Origin: Rhodobacteraceae bacterium DSL-40
GTDB lineage: Bacteria > Pseudomonadota > Alphaproteobacteria > Rhodobacterales > Rhodobacteraceae
DNA length: 64,000 nt
Direction of reading: 5' to 3'
NCBI GenBank assembly: GCA_003258405.1
Contig: QKPN01000002.1
Location: forward strand, 1 to 64,000
Each line of letters begins with the position of its first letter. The stretch's first letter is position 1. The notes under the pieces were generated by a model. The model worked only from the letters and a program-made list of their open reading frames with translations, was not told where the DNA came from and did not search any database. Shown here piece by piece: positions 19,723 to 28,159 of this stretch. Position numbers and translations under genes: made by a program.

Positions 19723-21087
19723 ATGAAATACCAGACACAATCGATCGCGAAGGTCTATTTTCTCGCCGCCCTCGCCCTCTTCGCCGTCCAGGTTCTGGGC
19801 GGGCTGCTCGCGGGCTGGATCTATGTCGCGCCCAACACGCTCTCCGAGATCCTGCCCTTCAACATCGTGCGCATGCTCCACACCAACAGCCTCATCGTCT
19901 GGCTGCTGCTGGGCTTCATGGGCGCGGCCTATTTCATCGTGCCGGAGGAGGCCGAGAACGAGATCTTCTCGCCCACGCTCGCCTATGTGCAGCTGGCAAT
20001 CCTCATCCTCGGCACGCTCGGCGCGGTGCTGACCTATGTCTTCAATCCCTTCGAGGGCCACGTGCTGCTCGGCAAGGAGGGCCGCGAGTTCCTCGAACAG
20101 CCGCTCTGGGTGAAGATCGGCATCGTCGTCGCGGCGCTGATCTTCCTCTTCAACATCACCCTCACCGTGCTCCGGGGCCGCAAGACCGCGATCTCCAATG
20201 TCCTGCTCATCGGCCTCTGGGGGCTCGCGCTCCTCTTCCTCTTCGCCTTCTACAACCCGTCGAACCTCAGCCTCGACAAGCAGTACTGGTGGTATGTCGT
20301 GCATCTCTGGGTCGAGGGCGTCTGGGAGCTCATCATGGCCTCGGTGCTCGCCTTCCTGATGCTGAAGCTCACCGGCGTCGACCGCGAGGTGGTGGAGAAA
20401 TGGCTCTACGTCATCGTCGCGACCGCGCTCTTCTCCGGCATCCTCGGCACCGGCCACCACTACTACTGGATCGGCATGCCCGGCTACTGGCAGTGGGTCG
20501 GCTCGATCTTCTCCACCCTCGAGATCGTTCCGTTCTTCGCCATGATGTCCTTCGCCTTCGTCATGGTCTGGAAGGGCCGCCGCGATCACCCGAACAAGGC
20601 AGCACTGCTCTGGTCGCTGGGCTGCGCCACCCTCGCCTTCTTCGGCGCCGGTGTCTGGGGCTTCCTCCACACGCTCCATGGCGTGAACTTCTACACCCAC
20701 GGCACCCAGATCACCGCCGCCCACGGCCACCTCGCCTTCTTCGGCGCCTATGTCTCGCTCAACCTCGCGCTCTTCACCTATGCGATGCCGATCCTGCTCG
20801 GGCGCGATCCCTACAACCAGGTGCTGAACATGGCCTCCTTCTGGCTGATGTCGGGGGGCATGTGCTTCATGACCTTCACCCTCACCTTCGCCGGCACGGT
20901 GCAGACGCATCTCCAGCGGGTGCTGGGCATGAACTACATGGACGTCCAGGATCAGCTCGCGATCTTCTACTGGATGCGCTTCGGGGCCGGTGTTGCCGTG
21001 GTCATCGGCGTCGCCCTCTTCCTCTACGCGATCCTGCTGCCGCACCGCGAGGTGGTCTCCAAGGACGCAACGGTCGCGGCGGAGTGA
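19723..21087 (+). CDS. norB: NorB, catalytic subunit of nitric oxide reductase
   Basis: A 454-residue, 12-helix heme-copper oxidase homologue reducing 2 NO to N2O. Conserved His ligands are visible: VRMLHTNSLIVWLLLGF (heme b), LWVEGVWELI (Glu and His of the non-heme iron region), LGTGHHYYWIG (FeB His pair) and AAHGHLAFFGAY with the heme ligands. The short form paired with norC marks it as cNor, not the quinol-dependent type. It starts 13 bases after norC. Confidence 0.96.
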   Translation: MKYQTQSIAKVYFLAALALFAVQVLGGLLAGWIYVAPNTLSEILPFNIVRMLHTNSLIVWLLLGFMGAAYFIVPEEAENEIFSPTLAYVQLAILILGTLGAVLTYVFNPFEGHVLLGKEGREFLEQPLWVKIGIVVAALIFLFNITLTVLRGRKTAISNVLLIGLWGLALLFLFAFYNPSNLSLDKQYWWYVVHLWVEGVWELIMASVLAFLMLKLTGVDREVVEKWLYVIVATALFSGILGTGHHYYWIGMPGYWQWVGSIFSTLEIVPFFAMMSFAFVMVWKGRRDHPNKAALLWSLGCATLAFFGAGVWGFLHTLHGVNFYTHGTQITAAHGHLAFFGAYVSLNLALFTYAMPILLGRDPYNQVLNMASFWLMSGGMCFMTFTLTFAGTVQTHLQRVLGMNYMDVQDQLAIFYWMRFGAGVAVVIGVALFLYAILLPHREVVSKDATVAAE

Positions 21088-21094
21088 GGGGGCC

Positions 21095-21901
21095 ATGGAC
21101 GGCACGCCCGACATCGCCCCCGGCGGGGCAGCCCCCTACTACCTGCCGCAGGGCCGCGAATGCGAGATCTTCGCCGCGGCTTACGAGCACCGCCTGCCCC
21201 TTCTGCTGAAGGGGCCGACGGGCGCGGGCAAGACCCGGTTCGTCGCACACATGGCCGCCCGCCTCGGGCGGCCTCTGGTCACCGTCGCCTGCCATGACGA
21301 CCTGTCCGCGGCCGATCTCATCGGCCGCTACCTGCTTCGCGGCGGCGAGACGGTCTGGACCGACGGCCCGCTCACCCGCGCCGTGCGCGAGGGGGCGATC
21401 TGCTATCTCGACGAGCTGGTCGAGGCACGCAAGGACGTGACGGTGGTGATCCATCCGCTCACCGACGACCGCCGGACCCTGCCCCTCGACCGCACCGGCG
21501 AGGAGATCCCCGCCGCGCCGGGCTTCATGCTCGTCGCCTCCTACAACCCCGGCTACCAGAACATCCTGAAAAGCCTGAAGCCCTCGACCCGCCAGCGCTT
21601 CATCGCCCTCGAGTTCGACTTCCCCGCGCCCGGGCGCGAGACCGAGATCGTGGCGACCGAAAGCGGCCTCGCCGGCGAGCGGGTCGCAACCCTCGTCCGG
21701 CTTGCGGGCAAGCTGCGCGGCCTCCGCGGGCAGGACATCGAGGAAGGCGTCTCGACCCGGCTCGTCGTCTATGCCGCGACCCTCATCGCCGGCGGCATGC
21801 CGATGGAACAGGCCATCCGCATCGCGATGATCGAGCCGCTCACTGACGATGCGGATGTCCGGCAGGGGCTGCTCGACCTCGTGACCGCCGTGATCGGCTG
21901 A
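21095..21901 (+). CDS. norQ: NorQ, MoxR-type AAA+ ATPase for NorBC activation
   Basis: A 268-residue ATPase of the CbbQ/NirQ/NorQ branch. Walker A GPTGAGKT is at residues 40-47, Walker B is AICYLDELVEARKD near residue 110, sensor-type VASYNPGYQNI follows, then an arginine-finger region STRQRF. With NorD it inserts the FeB iron into NorB (known for the Paracoccus pair). ATG 21095 lies seven bases after norB. The same AAA+/VWA pairing recurs at 57-60 kb as CobS/CobT. Confidence 0.93.
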   Translation: MDGTPDIAPGGAAPYYLPQGRECEIFAAAYEHRLPLLLKGPTGAGKTRFVAHMAARLGRPLVTVACHDDLSAADLIGRYLLRGGETVWTDGPLTRAVREGAICYLDELVEARKDVTVVIHPLTDDRRTLPLDRTGEEIPAAPGFMLVASYNPGYQNILKSLKPSTRQRFIALEFDFPAPGRETEIVATESGLAGERVATLVRLAGKLRGLRGQDIEEGVSTRLVVYAATLIAGGMPMEQAIRIAMIEPLTDDADVRQGLLDLVTAVIG

Positions 21902-21909
21902 GGGCCGCG

Positions 21910-23808
21910 ATGCCCGAGATCGAGTTCTGGGAACCGGAAGAAAGCGTCGGAAAGATCTGGCATGCGATCGCCAGCGGCCTCGACGCAGCACCCGACCACG
22001 CGGACGCCGCCGTCCCGCTCGAGCGCATGGCCGGCCGCATCGCCGTGCTCTTCCGCGGCCTCGGCGGCGATCCGGCCGTCGAGATCGTGCCCGCCGCACC
22101 GGCCCCGAGCCCGCACCGGCTGAGCTTCCGCCGCCGCCTCGGCACAGCGGCCGAGCGTGTGACGGAAGCCGGCTGGGACGGCGTGAAGCTCCGCCTGCCG
22201 CCCCGCCTCGACATCTTCCCCGAAGGCGCGCTCAATGCCGGGCTCTACCTCTGGCTCGCCGCCAGCGCCGCCCACGCCCGGCCCGCCGCGGAAAGCCCCG
22301 ATCCCTTCGCCGCCGACCTCGCCCGGATCGCCGAGGCCCGGCGCTGCGCCGCGGCGACCCTGGCCGCGGCCCCCGGCCTCCGCCCGCTCCACGCGCGCCT
22401 CTGCCGCGCGGCCCTGGCGCGTCGGCCCGACCCCGCCCGGCTGCCGCGCGCCGAAGCCACCGTCGAGGCCCGCATCCGCGAGGCGCTCGGCGCGCCCCCG
22501 CCACACGCCGCGCCCGATCCGTGCGCCCTCGCCACGCCCCGCGGCTACCGCCCCTTCCGCCCTGTGCCGCTGTGGCTCCGCACCGCGCCCCCGTCGGCAG
22601 CGGAAGGCGCAGGCCCCGATGACAGCGACGCCGACGGTGCACCGCCCGACACCGGCGAAAGCAGCCGCACCCACCGGGCCCGCCGCCGCGCCACCGATCA
22701 GGTCGAGCGCCGCGACAGCCTGATCCTCCACAAGTTCGAGGCGATCCTCTCTTGGGCCGATTTCGCCAACATCAACCGGCGCGTCGAGGAGGACGACCTC
22801 GAGAATGCCCGCAAGGCCGCCGACGACATGGACGAGATCGCGCTCGGCAAGGTCTCGAAGGCGCCCGCGACCAAACTCAAGCTCCATCTCGATCTCTCGC
22901 CGGCGGATGTGGACCGCGAGCGCCTCTCCGGCCGCCATCTCTACCCCGAATGGGACCACAAGGCCGGCGCCTACCTCCCGGACCATTGCTGCGTGCTCGC
23001 CGCCCGCGCAGAGCCGAGCGAAGGCGTCCCGGACGATCCCGCCGCCCGGCGCCGCATTCGTGCCGTGCGCCGCCGCTTCGAGGCGCTCGCCCCCCGCCGT
23101 GTCGCCCGCCCGCGTCAGATCGACGGCGAGGAGCTCGACCTCGACGCCGCGGTGGGCGCACTCATCGACCTCCGCGCCACCGGCCGCGGCTCCGACCGGA
23201 TCTGGACCGCGACCCGGACGGAGGCGCGCGATCTCGCCGTCTCGATCCTGATTGACGCCTCGCGCTCCACCGAGAGCGCCGTCACCGGCCGCGCGGTGAT
23301 CGACATCGCCCGCGAGGCGCTGACCGCGCTTGCCTGGGGGATCGAGGGCTGCGGCGACGACTGTGCCATCAACGCCTTCTCCTCGCTCCGCCGCGACCGG
23401 GTCTTCGTCCAGGACTGCAAGCGCTTCGACGAGCCGATGGGCCGCGAGGTCGAGGGCCGGATCTGGGGCCTCCGCCCGGGCTTCTACACCCGTCTCGGCG
23501 CCGCCATCCGCCATGCCTCGGCCGAACTCGCGGCCCGCGAGCGCCGGCGCCGGCTCCTCCTCGTCATCACCGACGGCAAGCCCAACGACCTCGACCATTA
23601 CGAAGGCCGCCACGGCATCGAGGACAGCCGCATGGCGATCATCGAGGCCCGCCGCCGCGGCCAGGCTGTCTACGGCATCGCCATCGAGGCCGAGGCGAAG
23701 GTCTGGTTCCCCCGCCTCTTCGGCCGCGGCGGCTACACCGTCATCCCGCATCCCGACCGTCTGACCGACGCGCTGCCGGGCATCTACCGCCAGCTGGTCG
23801 GCACATGA
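21910..23808 (+). CDS. norD: NorD, VWA-domain partner of NorQ
   Basis: A 632-residue cytoplasmic protein. The N-terminal two thirds are helical and rich in Ala and Arg; the C-terminal third is a von Willebrand A domain with the MIDAS motif ILIDASRSTESAV (DASRS at residues 449-453) and LLLVITDGKPNDLDHYEGR. It works with NorQ on NorB maturation. It begins eight bases after norQ and overlaps norE by four bases. The Arg/Asp-rich middle (about 230-270) is probably disordered. Confidence 0.93.
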   Translation: MPEIEFWEPEESVGKIWHAIASGLDAAPDHADAAVPLERMAGRIAVLFRGLGGDPAVEIVPAAPAPSPHRLSFRRRLGTAAERVTEAGWDGVKLRLPPRLDIFPEGALNAGLYLWLAASAAHARPAAESPDPFAADLARIAEARRCAAATLAAAPGLRPLHARLCRAALARRPDPARLPRAEATVEARIREALGAPPPHAAPDPCALATPRGYRPFRPVPLWLRTAPPSAAEGAGPDDSDADGAPPDTGESSRTHRARRRATDQVERRDSLILHKFEAILSWADFANINRRVEEDDLENARKAADDMDEIALGKVSKAPATKLKLHLDLSPADVDRERLSGRHLYPEWDHKAGAYLPDHCCVLAARAEPSEGVPDDPAARRRIRAVRRRFEALAPRRVARPRQIDGEELDLDAAVGALIDLRATGRGSDRIWTATRTEARDLAVSILIDASRSTESAVTGRAVIDIAREALTALAWGIEGCGDDCAINAFSSLRRDRVFVQDCKRFDEPMGREVEGRIWGLRPGFYTRLGAAIRHASAELAARERRRRLLLVITDGKPNDLDHYEGRHGIEDSRMAIIEARRRGQAVYGIAIEAEAKVWFPRLFGRGGYTVIPHPDRLTDALPGIYRQLVGT

Positions 23809-24368
23809 GCGCCGCCCCCGATCCCGATGGCGGCGTCTGGGCCGAACTGCCGGGCGATCTGATGATGTGGGTGCTCATCGCGAGCGAGCTGCTGGTCTTC
23901 GGCGCGGGCCTCGCCTCGTTTCTCGCCGTCCGGGCAACCGATCCGGAGGGCTTCGCCGCGGCGCAGGATCTCCTCGACCGCACGGCGGGTGCGCTCAACA
24001 CCATGGTGCTCATCACCAGCGGCTATGCCGCGGCCGCCGCCATTGCCGCGCGCCGCGCCGGCGCCCGCGGCAAGGCGCGCCTCCGCCTCGGCGCCGCCGC
24101 CCTCTTCGGCGCGGTGTTCCTCGCCATCAAGGCGCATGAATACGCCGCCAAGATCGCCGAGGGCATCGACACCGAAACCCACCCGTTCTTCACCTTCTAC
24201 TACCTGCTGACCGGCTTTCATGCCGCGCATGTGGTGGCCGGGATCGTCATTCTCGGGCTCATCGCCCTCCGGGACGACCTCCACACCATGGAGACGGGCG
24301 TTGCCTTCTGGCACATGGTCGATCTCGTCTGGGTGCTGCTCTTCCCCGTGATCTACCTGCTCCGCTGA
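23805..24368 (+). CDS. norE: NorE, cytochrome c oxidase subunit III-like protein
   Basis: A 187-residue membrane protein of the COX3 family with about five helices: DLMMWVLIASELLVFGAGLA, NTMVLITSGYAAAAAIAARR, LFGAVFLAIKAHEYAAKIAE, YYLLTGFHAAHVVAGIVILG and WHMVDLVWVLLFPVIYLL. The EY and GFHAAHV motifs are COX3 hallmarks. NorE supports NorBC activity or stability. ATG 23805 overlaps the norD stop (ATGA). Confidence 0.92.
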   Translation: MSAAPDPDGGVWAELPGDLMMWVLIASELLVFGAGLASFLAVRATDPEGFAAAQDLLDRTAGALNTMVLITSGYAAAAAIAARRAGARGKARLRLGAAALFGAVFLAIKAHEYAAKIAEGIDTETHPFFTFYYLLTGFHAAHVVAGIVILGLIALRDDLHTMETGVAFWHMVDLVWVLLFPVIYLLR

Positions 24369-24373
24369 CGCCG

Positions 24374-24631
24374 ATGACCCGCGCCTGGCTCACCCTCCTC
24401 GCCCTCGGCCTCGTCACGACCGCCCTCGCCGCGGCGCCGGTCGGGGCGATGTCGCCGGCCGCCGCCCTGGTCTCGGCGCTGATCCTGATCGTGGCCTGGA
24501 TCAAGATGCGCCTCATCCTCCGCAACTATCTCGAACTGCGGCACTCGCAGACCTGGAGCCGGGTCTTCGGCTGGATCCTCGGGATCTTCGCCCTCGCCCT
24601 CTACGGCCTCTACCTCATCCCCCTCGCCTGA
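24374..24631 (+). CDS. norF: NorF, small COX4-like membrane protein
   Basis: An 85-residue protein with three hydrophobic helices (LTLLALGLVTTALAAAPVGA, AALVSALILIVAWIKMRLIL, RVFGWILGIFALALYGLYLI). The segment IKMRLILRNYLELRHS is shared with NorF and cytochrome oxidase subunit IV-like proteins. It is the last gene of the nor operon, five bases after norE, and convergent with the dnr-like gene. NorF is needed for full NO reductase activity in Paracoccus. Confidence 0.88.
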   Translation: MTRAWLTLLALGLVTTALAAAPVGAMSPAAALVSALILIVAWIKMRLILRNYLELRHSQTWSRVFGWILGIFALALYGLYLIPLA

Positions 24632-24643
24632 GCCCGCGCTCAG
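24628..24643. terminator. Short palindrome at the norF/dnr convergent stops
   Basis: CTGAGC-CCGC-GCTCAG is a perfect 6-bp stem that contains the TGA stops of both convergent genes. It has no T-run, so it is at best a weak bidirectional end point. Confidence 0.35.
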
Positions 24644-25437
24644 CCGGAGCGGCTCCAGGCGAGCGCCGGGTCGCGGATCGCGAAATGCTGCAGCACCTCG
24701 ACATCCCGGATCGTCGCGACATTGGCGGTGATCCGCACACCCGCATCCCGCCGCAGCCGCGAGAAGGCGCGGGACAGGCTCTCGGGCTTCATGCCGAGCC
24801 GCCCCGCGATGAGGTTCTTGTCATAGGGCAGCATCACGGTGGCCGGCCCCTTCTCCGCCTCGCAGAGTTCGAGCAGGAACCCCGCGACCCGCTGCGCCCC
24901 GGTCCGGGCCTTCAGTGCCTCGATCTGCACCACGAGGAAATGAAGATGGCGCGACATCGCCGAAAGCACCGCCCCGAGGCTCTCGGGCTCGGCCTTGACC
25001 ACATCGAGAAACACGCCCGGATCGATCTGGAGCACGCGGCAGTCCGTCACCGCCTCCCCGGTGACCGGATAGGGATGCCCCTGGAAGGCCACCGCCTCGC
25101 CGACGCTCTGACCCGCGGTATAGACGGCAATGACGGCCTCCCCGCCGCTCTGTGTCATGCGGTAGAGCTTCACCCAGCCCTCGAGCACGATGTAGATCGA
25201 GCGCGCGCGCTGGTTCTGCAGGAAGATCGTCTCGCCGCGCCGGAAACGCCGGGTCACCGCCCGCGCCAGCACCTGATCGGCGATCCGCGCGGGAAGGTCG
25301 GACATGAGAATCGAGCGCCGCGCCACGTCGAGCGCCCCGCCCGTCCTCGGCCGCGCCTGCGGCGCCGGTTCTCCGGCCGGGAGCCCACAGCCCTCACTGC
25401 AATACTCCTCGCTCTGGAGCTCGTCGTCAGGTTGCAT
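24640..25437 (-). CDS. Crp/Fnr-family regulator, Dnr-like
   Basis: A 265-residue regulator: an N-terminal extension of about 45 residues, a cNMP-like beta-roll (FRRGETIFLQNQRARSIYIV, GGEAVIAVYTAGQSVGEAVA), a long dimer helix, and a C-terminal helix-turn-helix LIAGRLGMKPESLSRAFSRL. The recognition helix carries E-S-L-S-R, the E-xx-S-R pattern with which FNR reads TTGA half-sites, so it fits the TTGAC boxes of nirS and norC. The extension holds CSEGC (Cys13 and Cys17), too few for a standard FNR cluster. ATG 25437 has GGGAGG eight bases upstream; a GTG seven codons earlier overlaps that site. Likely NO- or oxygen-responsive control of denitrification genes (inference). Confidence 0.85.
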   Translation of the reverse strand: MQPDDELQSEEYCSEGCGLPAGEPAPQARPRTGGALDVARRSILMSDLPARIADQVLARAVTRRFRRGETIFLQNQRARSIYIVLEGWVKLYRMTQSGGEAVIAVYTAGQSVGEAVAFQGHPYPVTGEAVTDCRVLQIDPGVFLDVVKAEPESLGAVLSAMSRHLHFLVVQIEALKARTGAQRVAGFLLELCEAEKGPATVMLPYDKNLIAGRLGMKPESLSRAFSRLRRDAGVRITANVATIRDVEVLQHFAIRDPALAWSRSG

Positions 25438-25519
25438 CTCTCGTCCTCCCAAAGTCACGGAGCCCGCTGCCGTCAGGAATCGCAGTCACTGTCGAAGCGC
25501 CGGCGTGGAGCGCTACGTT

Positions 25520-25538
25520 ATTGTTGTAAAACGACAAT
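25520..25538. promoter_or_regulatory. Imperfect palindrome in the dnr-like/DUF1858 intergenic region
   Basis: ATTGTTGTAAAACGACAAT has mirrored ATTGT...ACAAT ends (two mismatches per nine-base arm) and is strikingly AT-rich for this genome. It lies about 80 bases upstream of the dnr-like ATG and could overlap its promoter or bind a dimeric regulator. The family of the binder is unknown. Confidence 0.4.
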
Positions 25539-25740
25539 TTGCAGGATTTGCCATATCCCGCCGGTTGCGGCGCAGCAGCGCGCGACACATCCTCCCGATC
25601 CCCGCAAGCGCCGCCGCCCCGGCAGGCCCGAGGGCGCCCGCCGCAGCGGCGCGCCGGGCGTTCCCGGAAGCCGCCATCGCATCAAGCCGGTATCCGCCGG
25701 CCGCCGAGACAGGGAATAGGCCAGACGCCGCCCCGCGACG

Positions 25741-25754
25741 TTGCGCAAACGCAA
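25741..25754 (+). promoter_or_regulatory. NnrR-type operator upstream of the DUF1858 gene
   Basis: TTGCGCAAACGCAA is a perfect TTGCG-N4-CGCAA dyad, the NnrR consensus described for Rhodobacter denitrifiers. Its centre is about 62 bases before the ATG at 25810, which fits activation from -41.5 with a leader of about 20 bases. Confidence 0.8.
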
Positions 25755-25809
25755 CGTCCCGCCCTGCAACGCGCGGCAGATTTGATGCAGCTCGTCAGGG
25801 AGACCTGGA

Positions 25810-26046
25810 ATGACGACCGCGCCCGATGATCTGCACGCGCCCCTCGCCGACCTGTTCCGCGAATGGCCCGAAACAGCCTGCACCTTCATGGAAAACGGCA
25901 TGCTCTGTCCGGGCTGCCCCTTCGCGCCGTTTCACTCCGTCGCGGATGCCTGCCGGGAATACGGGATCGACCCCGACCACCTGCGCGACATGCTCGGTGC
26001 CAGGATCAGGGCGAGCCGGCGCCGGACGCCCCGCTCAGAAGCATGA
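25810..26046 (+). CDS. DUF1858-like small CPGC-motif protein
   Basis: A 78-residue protein with the DUF1858/ScdA-N-like pattern: LADLFREWPETACTFMENGM, then CPGCPFAPFHSVADACREYG. Cys33 and Cys36 form a CPGC redox-type motif with Cys24 nearby. Such domains occur alone or fused to ScdA/NorA-type di-iron proteins of nitrosative stress. A perfect NnrR box in its promoter places it in the NO regulon. Its 3' end overlaps the convergent nnrR gene by 41 bases. The actual reaction is unknown; thiol redox, NO or Fe handling is inference. Confidence 0.82.
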   Translation: MTTAPDDLHAPLADLFREWPETACTFMENGMLCPGCPFAPFHSVADACREYGIDPDHLRDMLGARIRASRRRTPRSEA

Positions 26047-26713
26047 GCTGGTGCGGATCGGTCACCGTGATGTGCTTGCGCGCGCTCTCCACGATCCCGC
26101 GCTTCTCCCAGGCCGCGAGCAGACGGCTCACGGTATGCAGCGTCGTCCCGGTCATTTCGGAAATGTTCGCGCGCGTCACCGGAAAGCCGATCTCGATGCC
26201 GCCGTCGGCCTTGCGCCCCGACTGATGCACCATGCGCAGGAGCGCCGAGGCGACCCGCTGCTCGACGGCCTTGGTGGCAAGCTCCATGACCGTCTCCTGC
26301 ACCTCGCCCAGCCGGTTCCCGAGCGTCCGGTAGGTTTCCGAGGCGAACCCGTCATACTTCCCGGCAAAGACCGTCCAGAGCCGCACCGGCCAGGAGAGCG
26401 TCACCGATTCCGAGGCACAGATGGCCGTGGCCGGATAATGCGTCCGGCCGATCGCCGGGGCGATCCCGAGCAGCTCTCCCGGCGGAATGTGGAGCACGAT
26501 GATCTGCTCGCCCTCGGGCGAGGTCCGCACCGCGCGCACGAAGCCGTCGAGCAGCAGGAAGAAGCGCTCCGCCGCCATGCCCTCCCGGAACACGGCCGCG
26601 CCCTCCGCATGCCGGCCCGGCCGCGCCAGATCGAGGATCTCGCGGATCTCCGGGCGCGACAGCTTGGAAAAGGGCGGCACGCCCCTCAGAAGGCTCTCAT
26701 CGAGTCTGGACAC
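26006..26713 (-). CDS. nnrR: NnrR, Crp/Fnr-family NO-responsive regulator
   Basis: A 235-residue regulator with an N-terminal sensor roll (FREGMAAERFFLLLDGFVRA, EGEQIIVLHIPPGELLGIAP) and helix-turn-helix ISEMTGTTLHTVSRLLAAWE. It has no N-terminal cysteine cluster, so it is not an oxygen-sensing FNR. The recognition helix reads T-L-H-T-V-S-R, with His where FNR has Glu, as in NnrR/NNR proteins, and this fits the TTGCG boxes here. It is divergent from nnrS. A near-perfect box lies about 24 bases before its own start, which suggests autoregulation. Confidence 0.88.
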   Translation of the reverse strand: MSRLDESLLRGVPPFSKLSRPEIREILDLARPGRHAEGAAVFREGMAAERFFLLLDGFVRAVRTSPEGEQIIVLHIPPGELLGIAPAIGRTHYPATAICASESVTLSWPVRLWTVFAGKYDGFASETYRTLGNRLGEVQETVMELATKAVEQRVASALLRMVHQSGRKADGGIEIGFPVTRANISEMTGTTLHTVSRLLAAWEKRGIVESARKHITVTDPHQLMLLSGASGAGSP

Positions 26714-26730
26714 GGATTTCGTCCCGAAGG

Positions 26731-26744
26731 TTGCGAAACGGCAA
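26731..26744. promoter_or_regulatory. NnrR-type operator between nnrR and nnrS
   Basis: TTGCGAAACGGCAA matches TTGCG-N4-CGCAA with one mismatch in the right arm. It is 24 bases from the nnrR ATG, close enough to block its promoter, and 122 bases before nnrS, suitable for activating it. Confidence 0.65.
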
Positions 26745-26859
26745 GGTCAGCGAACGAGAACTAGCCCATCTCCGTGACAGACGAAACACGCAGGCCGGCG
26801 CCGCGCCGCATATTCGCGCACGGGGCCGCCCTTGTCGAGACAACCCCGGAGATGCCCCC

Positions 26860-28050
26860 ATGCCCGAGAAAAGCCCCTACCACGGCCCGGCCCTCTTCGG
26901 ATACGGCTTCCGGCCCTTCTTCCTCGCCGCCTGCCTCTTCGGCCTCGGCGCGGTGCCGGCCTGGATCCTCGTCTGGCATGGAGACCTGCGGCTCGGCGGC
27001 CCGTTCGAGGGCGTGGACTGGCATGTCCACGAGATGCTCTTCGGCTATGCCACCGCCGTCATCGCGGGCTTTCTCTTCACCGCCGTGCCGAACTGGACCG
27101 GCCGCCTGCCCCTGCGCGGCTGGCCGCTCGTCGGGCTTCTCGTCCTCTGGCTCCTCGGCCGCCTCGCGGTCGCGGGCGCGGTGCCACTGCCGTGGTGGGC
27201 GGTGATGATCCTCGACAGCCTCTTTCTCCTCGCGATCTCCACGGCCATCGGCCGCGAGATCATCGCCGCGCGCAACCGGAAGAACCTGCGCGTGGTCATT
27301 CCGGTCGCGCTGCTCTTCCTGGCCAACGTGATCTTCCACCTCGAGGTGGCCCTCACCGGCAGCTCCGATCACGGCCGCCGCCTCGGCTTCGCCGTCATCA
27401 TCTTCCTCGTCATGCTGATCGGCGGCCGCATCATCCCGAGCTTCACCCGCAACTGGCTCGCCCAGCGCGGTGCCGCGCGTCTGCCCGCACCGTTCGGCCG
27501 CTTCGATGCGCTCTGCATGGCTGCGGGCGGCATCGCCCTCCTCGTCTGGGTCGCGGCTCCGGCCGCATTTGCCACCTCGCTTCTCCTCGGCGCCGCGGGC
27601 CTCCTGCACATCGCGCGGCTCGCCCGCTGGCGCGGCGGCGCGACGCTCGCCTCCCCGCTCCTCCTCATGCTCCACGTCGCCTATGCCTTCGTGCCCGCGG
27701 GCCTCCTCGCAACGGCGGCCTTCGGCACGGGCAACCCCGCCATGGGGCTGCATCTCTGGGGCATCGGCGCGATCGGCGGCATGACGGTCGCGGTGATGAT
27801 GCGCGCGACCCGCGGCCATACCGGGCGCAGCCTCATCGCCGGCCCCTGGCTCGCCGCCGCCTTCTGGATGATCGTCGCCGCGGCCCTGGTCCGCGGCCTC
27901 CTGCCCGGCAGCGCGGCGGCCGGCCTCGACGGCATCACCCTCTCCGCGCTCCTCTGGACCGTCGGCTTCGGCATCCTCTCAGTGCGGATCACCCCCTGGC
28001 TCGCGCTCCCGAGCCCCGCACGCCGCAGCCCCTCGCGCCATCCGGGCTGA
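26860..28050 (+). CDS. nnrS: NnrS-family membrane protein
   Basis: A 396-residue polytopic membrane protein with about 12 helices. Family marks are ALFGYGFRPFFLAACLFGLG at the start, DWHVHEMLFGYATAVIAGF with conserved His residues, IPSFTRNWL and GAIGGMTVAVMMRATRGHTG. NnrS proteins bind heme and copper and protect cells against NO-related iron damage; they are widely co-regulated with NO reductase. ATG 26860 has CCGGAGA upstream; longer frames lack family similarity. The box at 26731 is the presumed control site. Confidence 0.92.
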   Translation: MPEKSPYHGPALFGYGFRPFFLAACLFGLGAVPAWILVWHGDLRLGGPFEGVDWHVHEMLFGYATAVIAGFLFTAVPNWTGRLPLRGWPLVGLLVLWLLGRLAVAGAVPLPWWAVMILDSLFLLAISTAIGREIIAARNRKNLRVVIPVALLFLANVIFHLEVALTGSSDHGRRLGFAVIIFLVMLIGGRIIPSFTRNWLAQRGAARLPAPFGRFDALCMAAGGIALLVWVAAPAAFATSLLLGAAGLLHIARLARWRGGATLASPLLLMLHVAYAFVPAGLLATAAFGTGNPAMGLHLWGIGAIGGMTVAVMMRATRGHTGRSLIAGPWLAAAFWMIVAAALVRGLLPGSAAAGLDGITLSALLWTVGFGILSVRITPWLALPSPARRSPSRHPG

Positions 28051-28159
28051 CGTCGGCCCGGCCACCCCGCCGAAAAAAAGCGCCGCGCCCGACAATGGAA
28101 TGCGTTCACAGCCCTCCCGGCCTGTCCTACCACTGGGAAGACACCAACGGGAGGACTGC

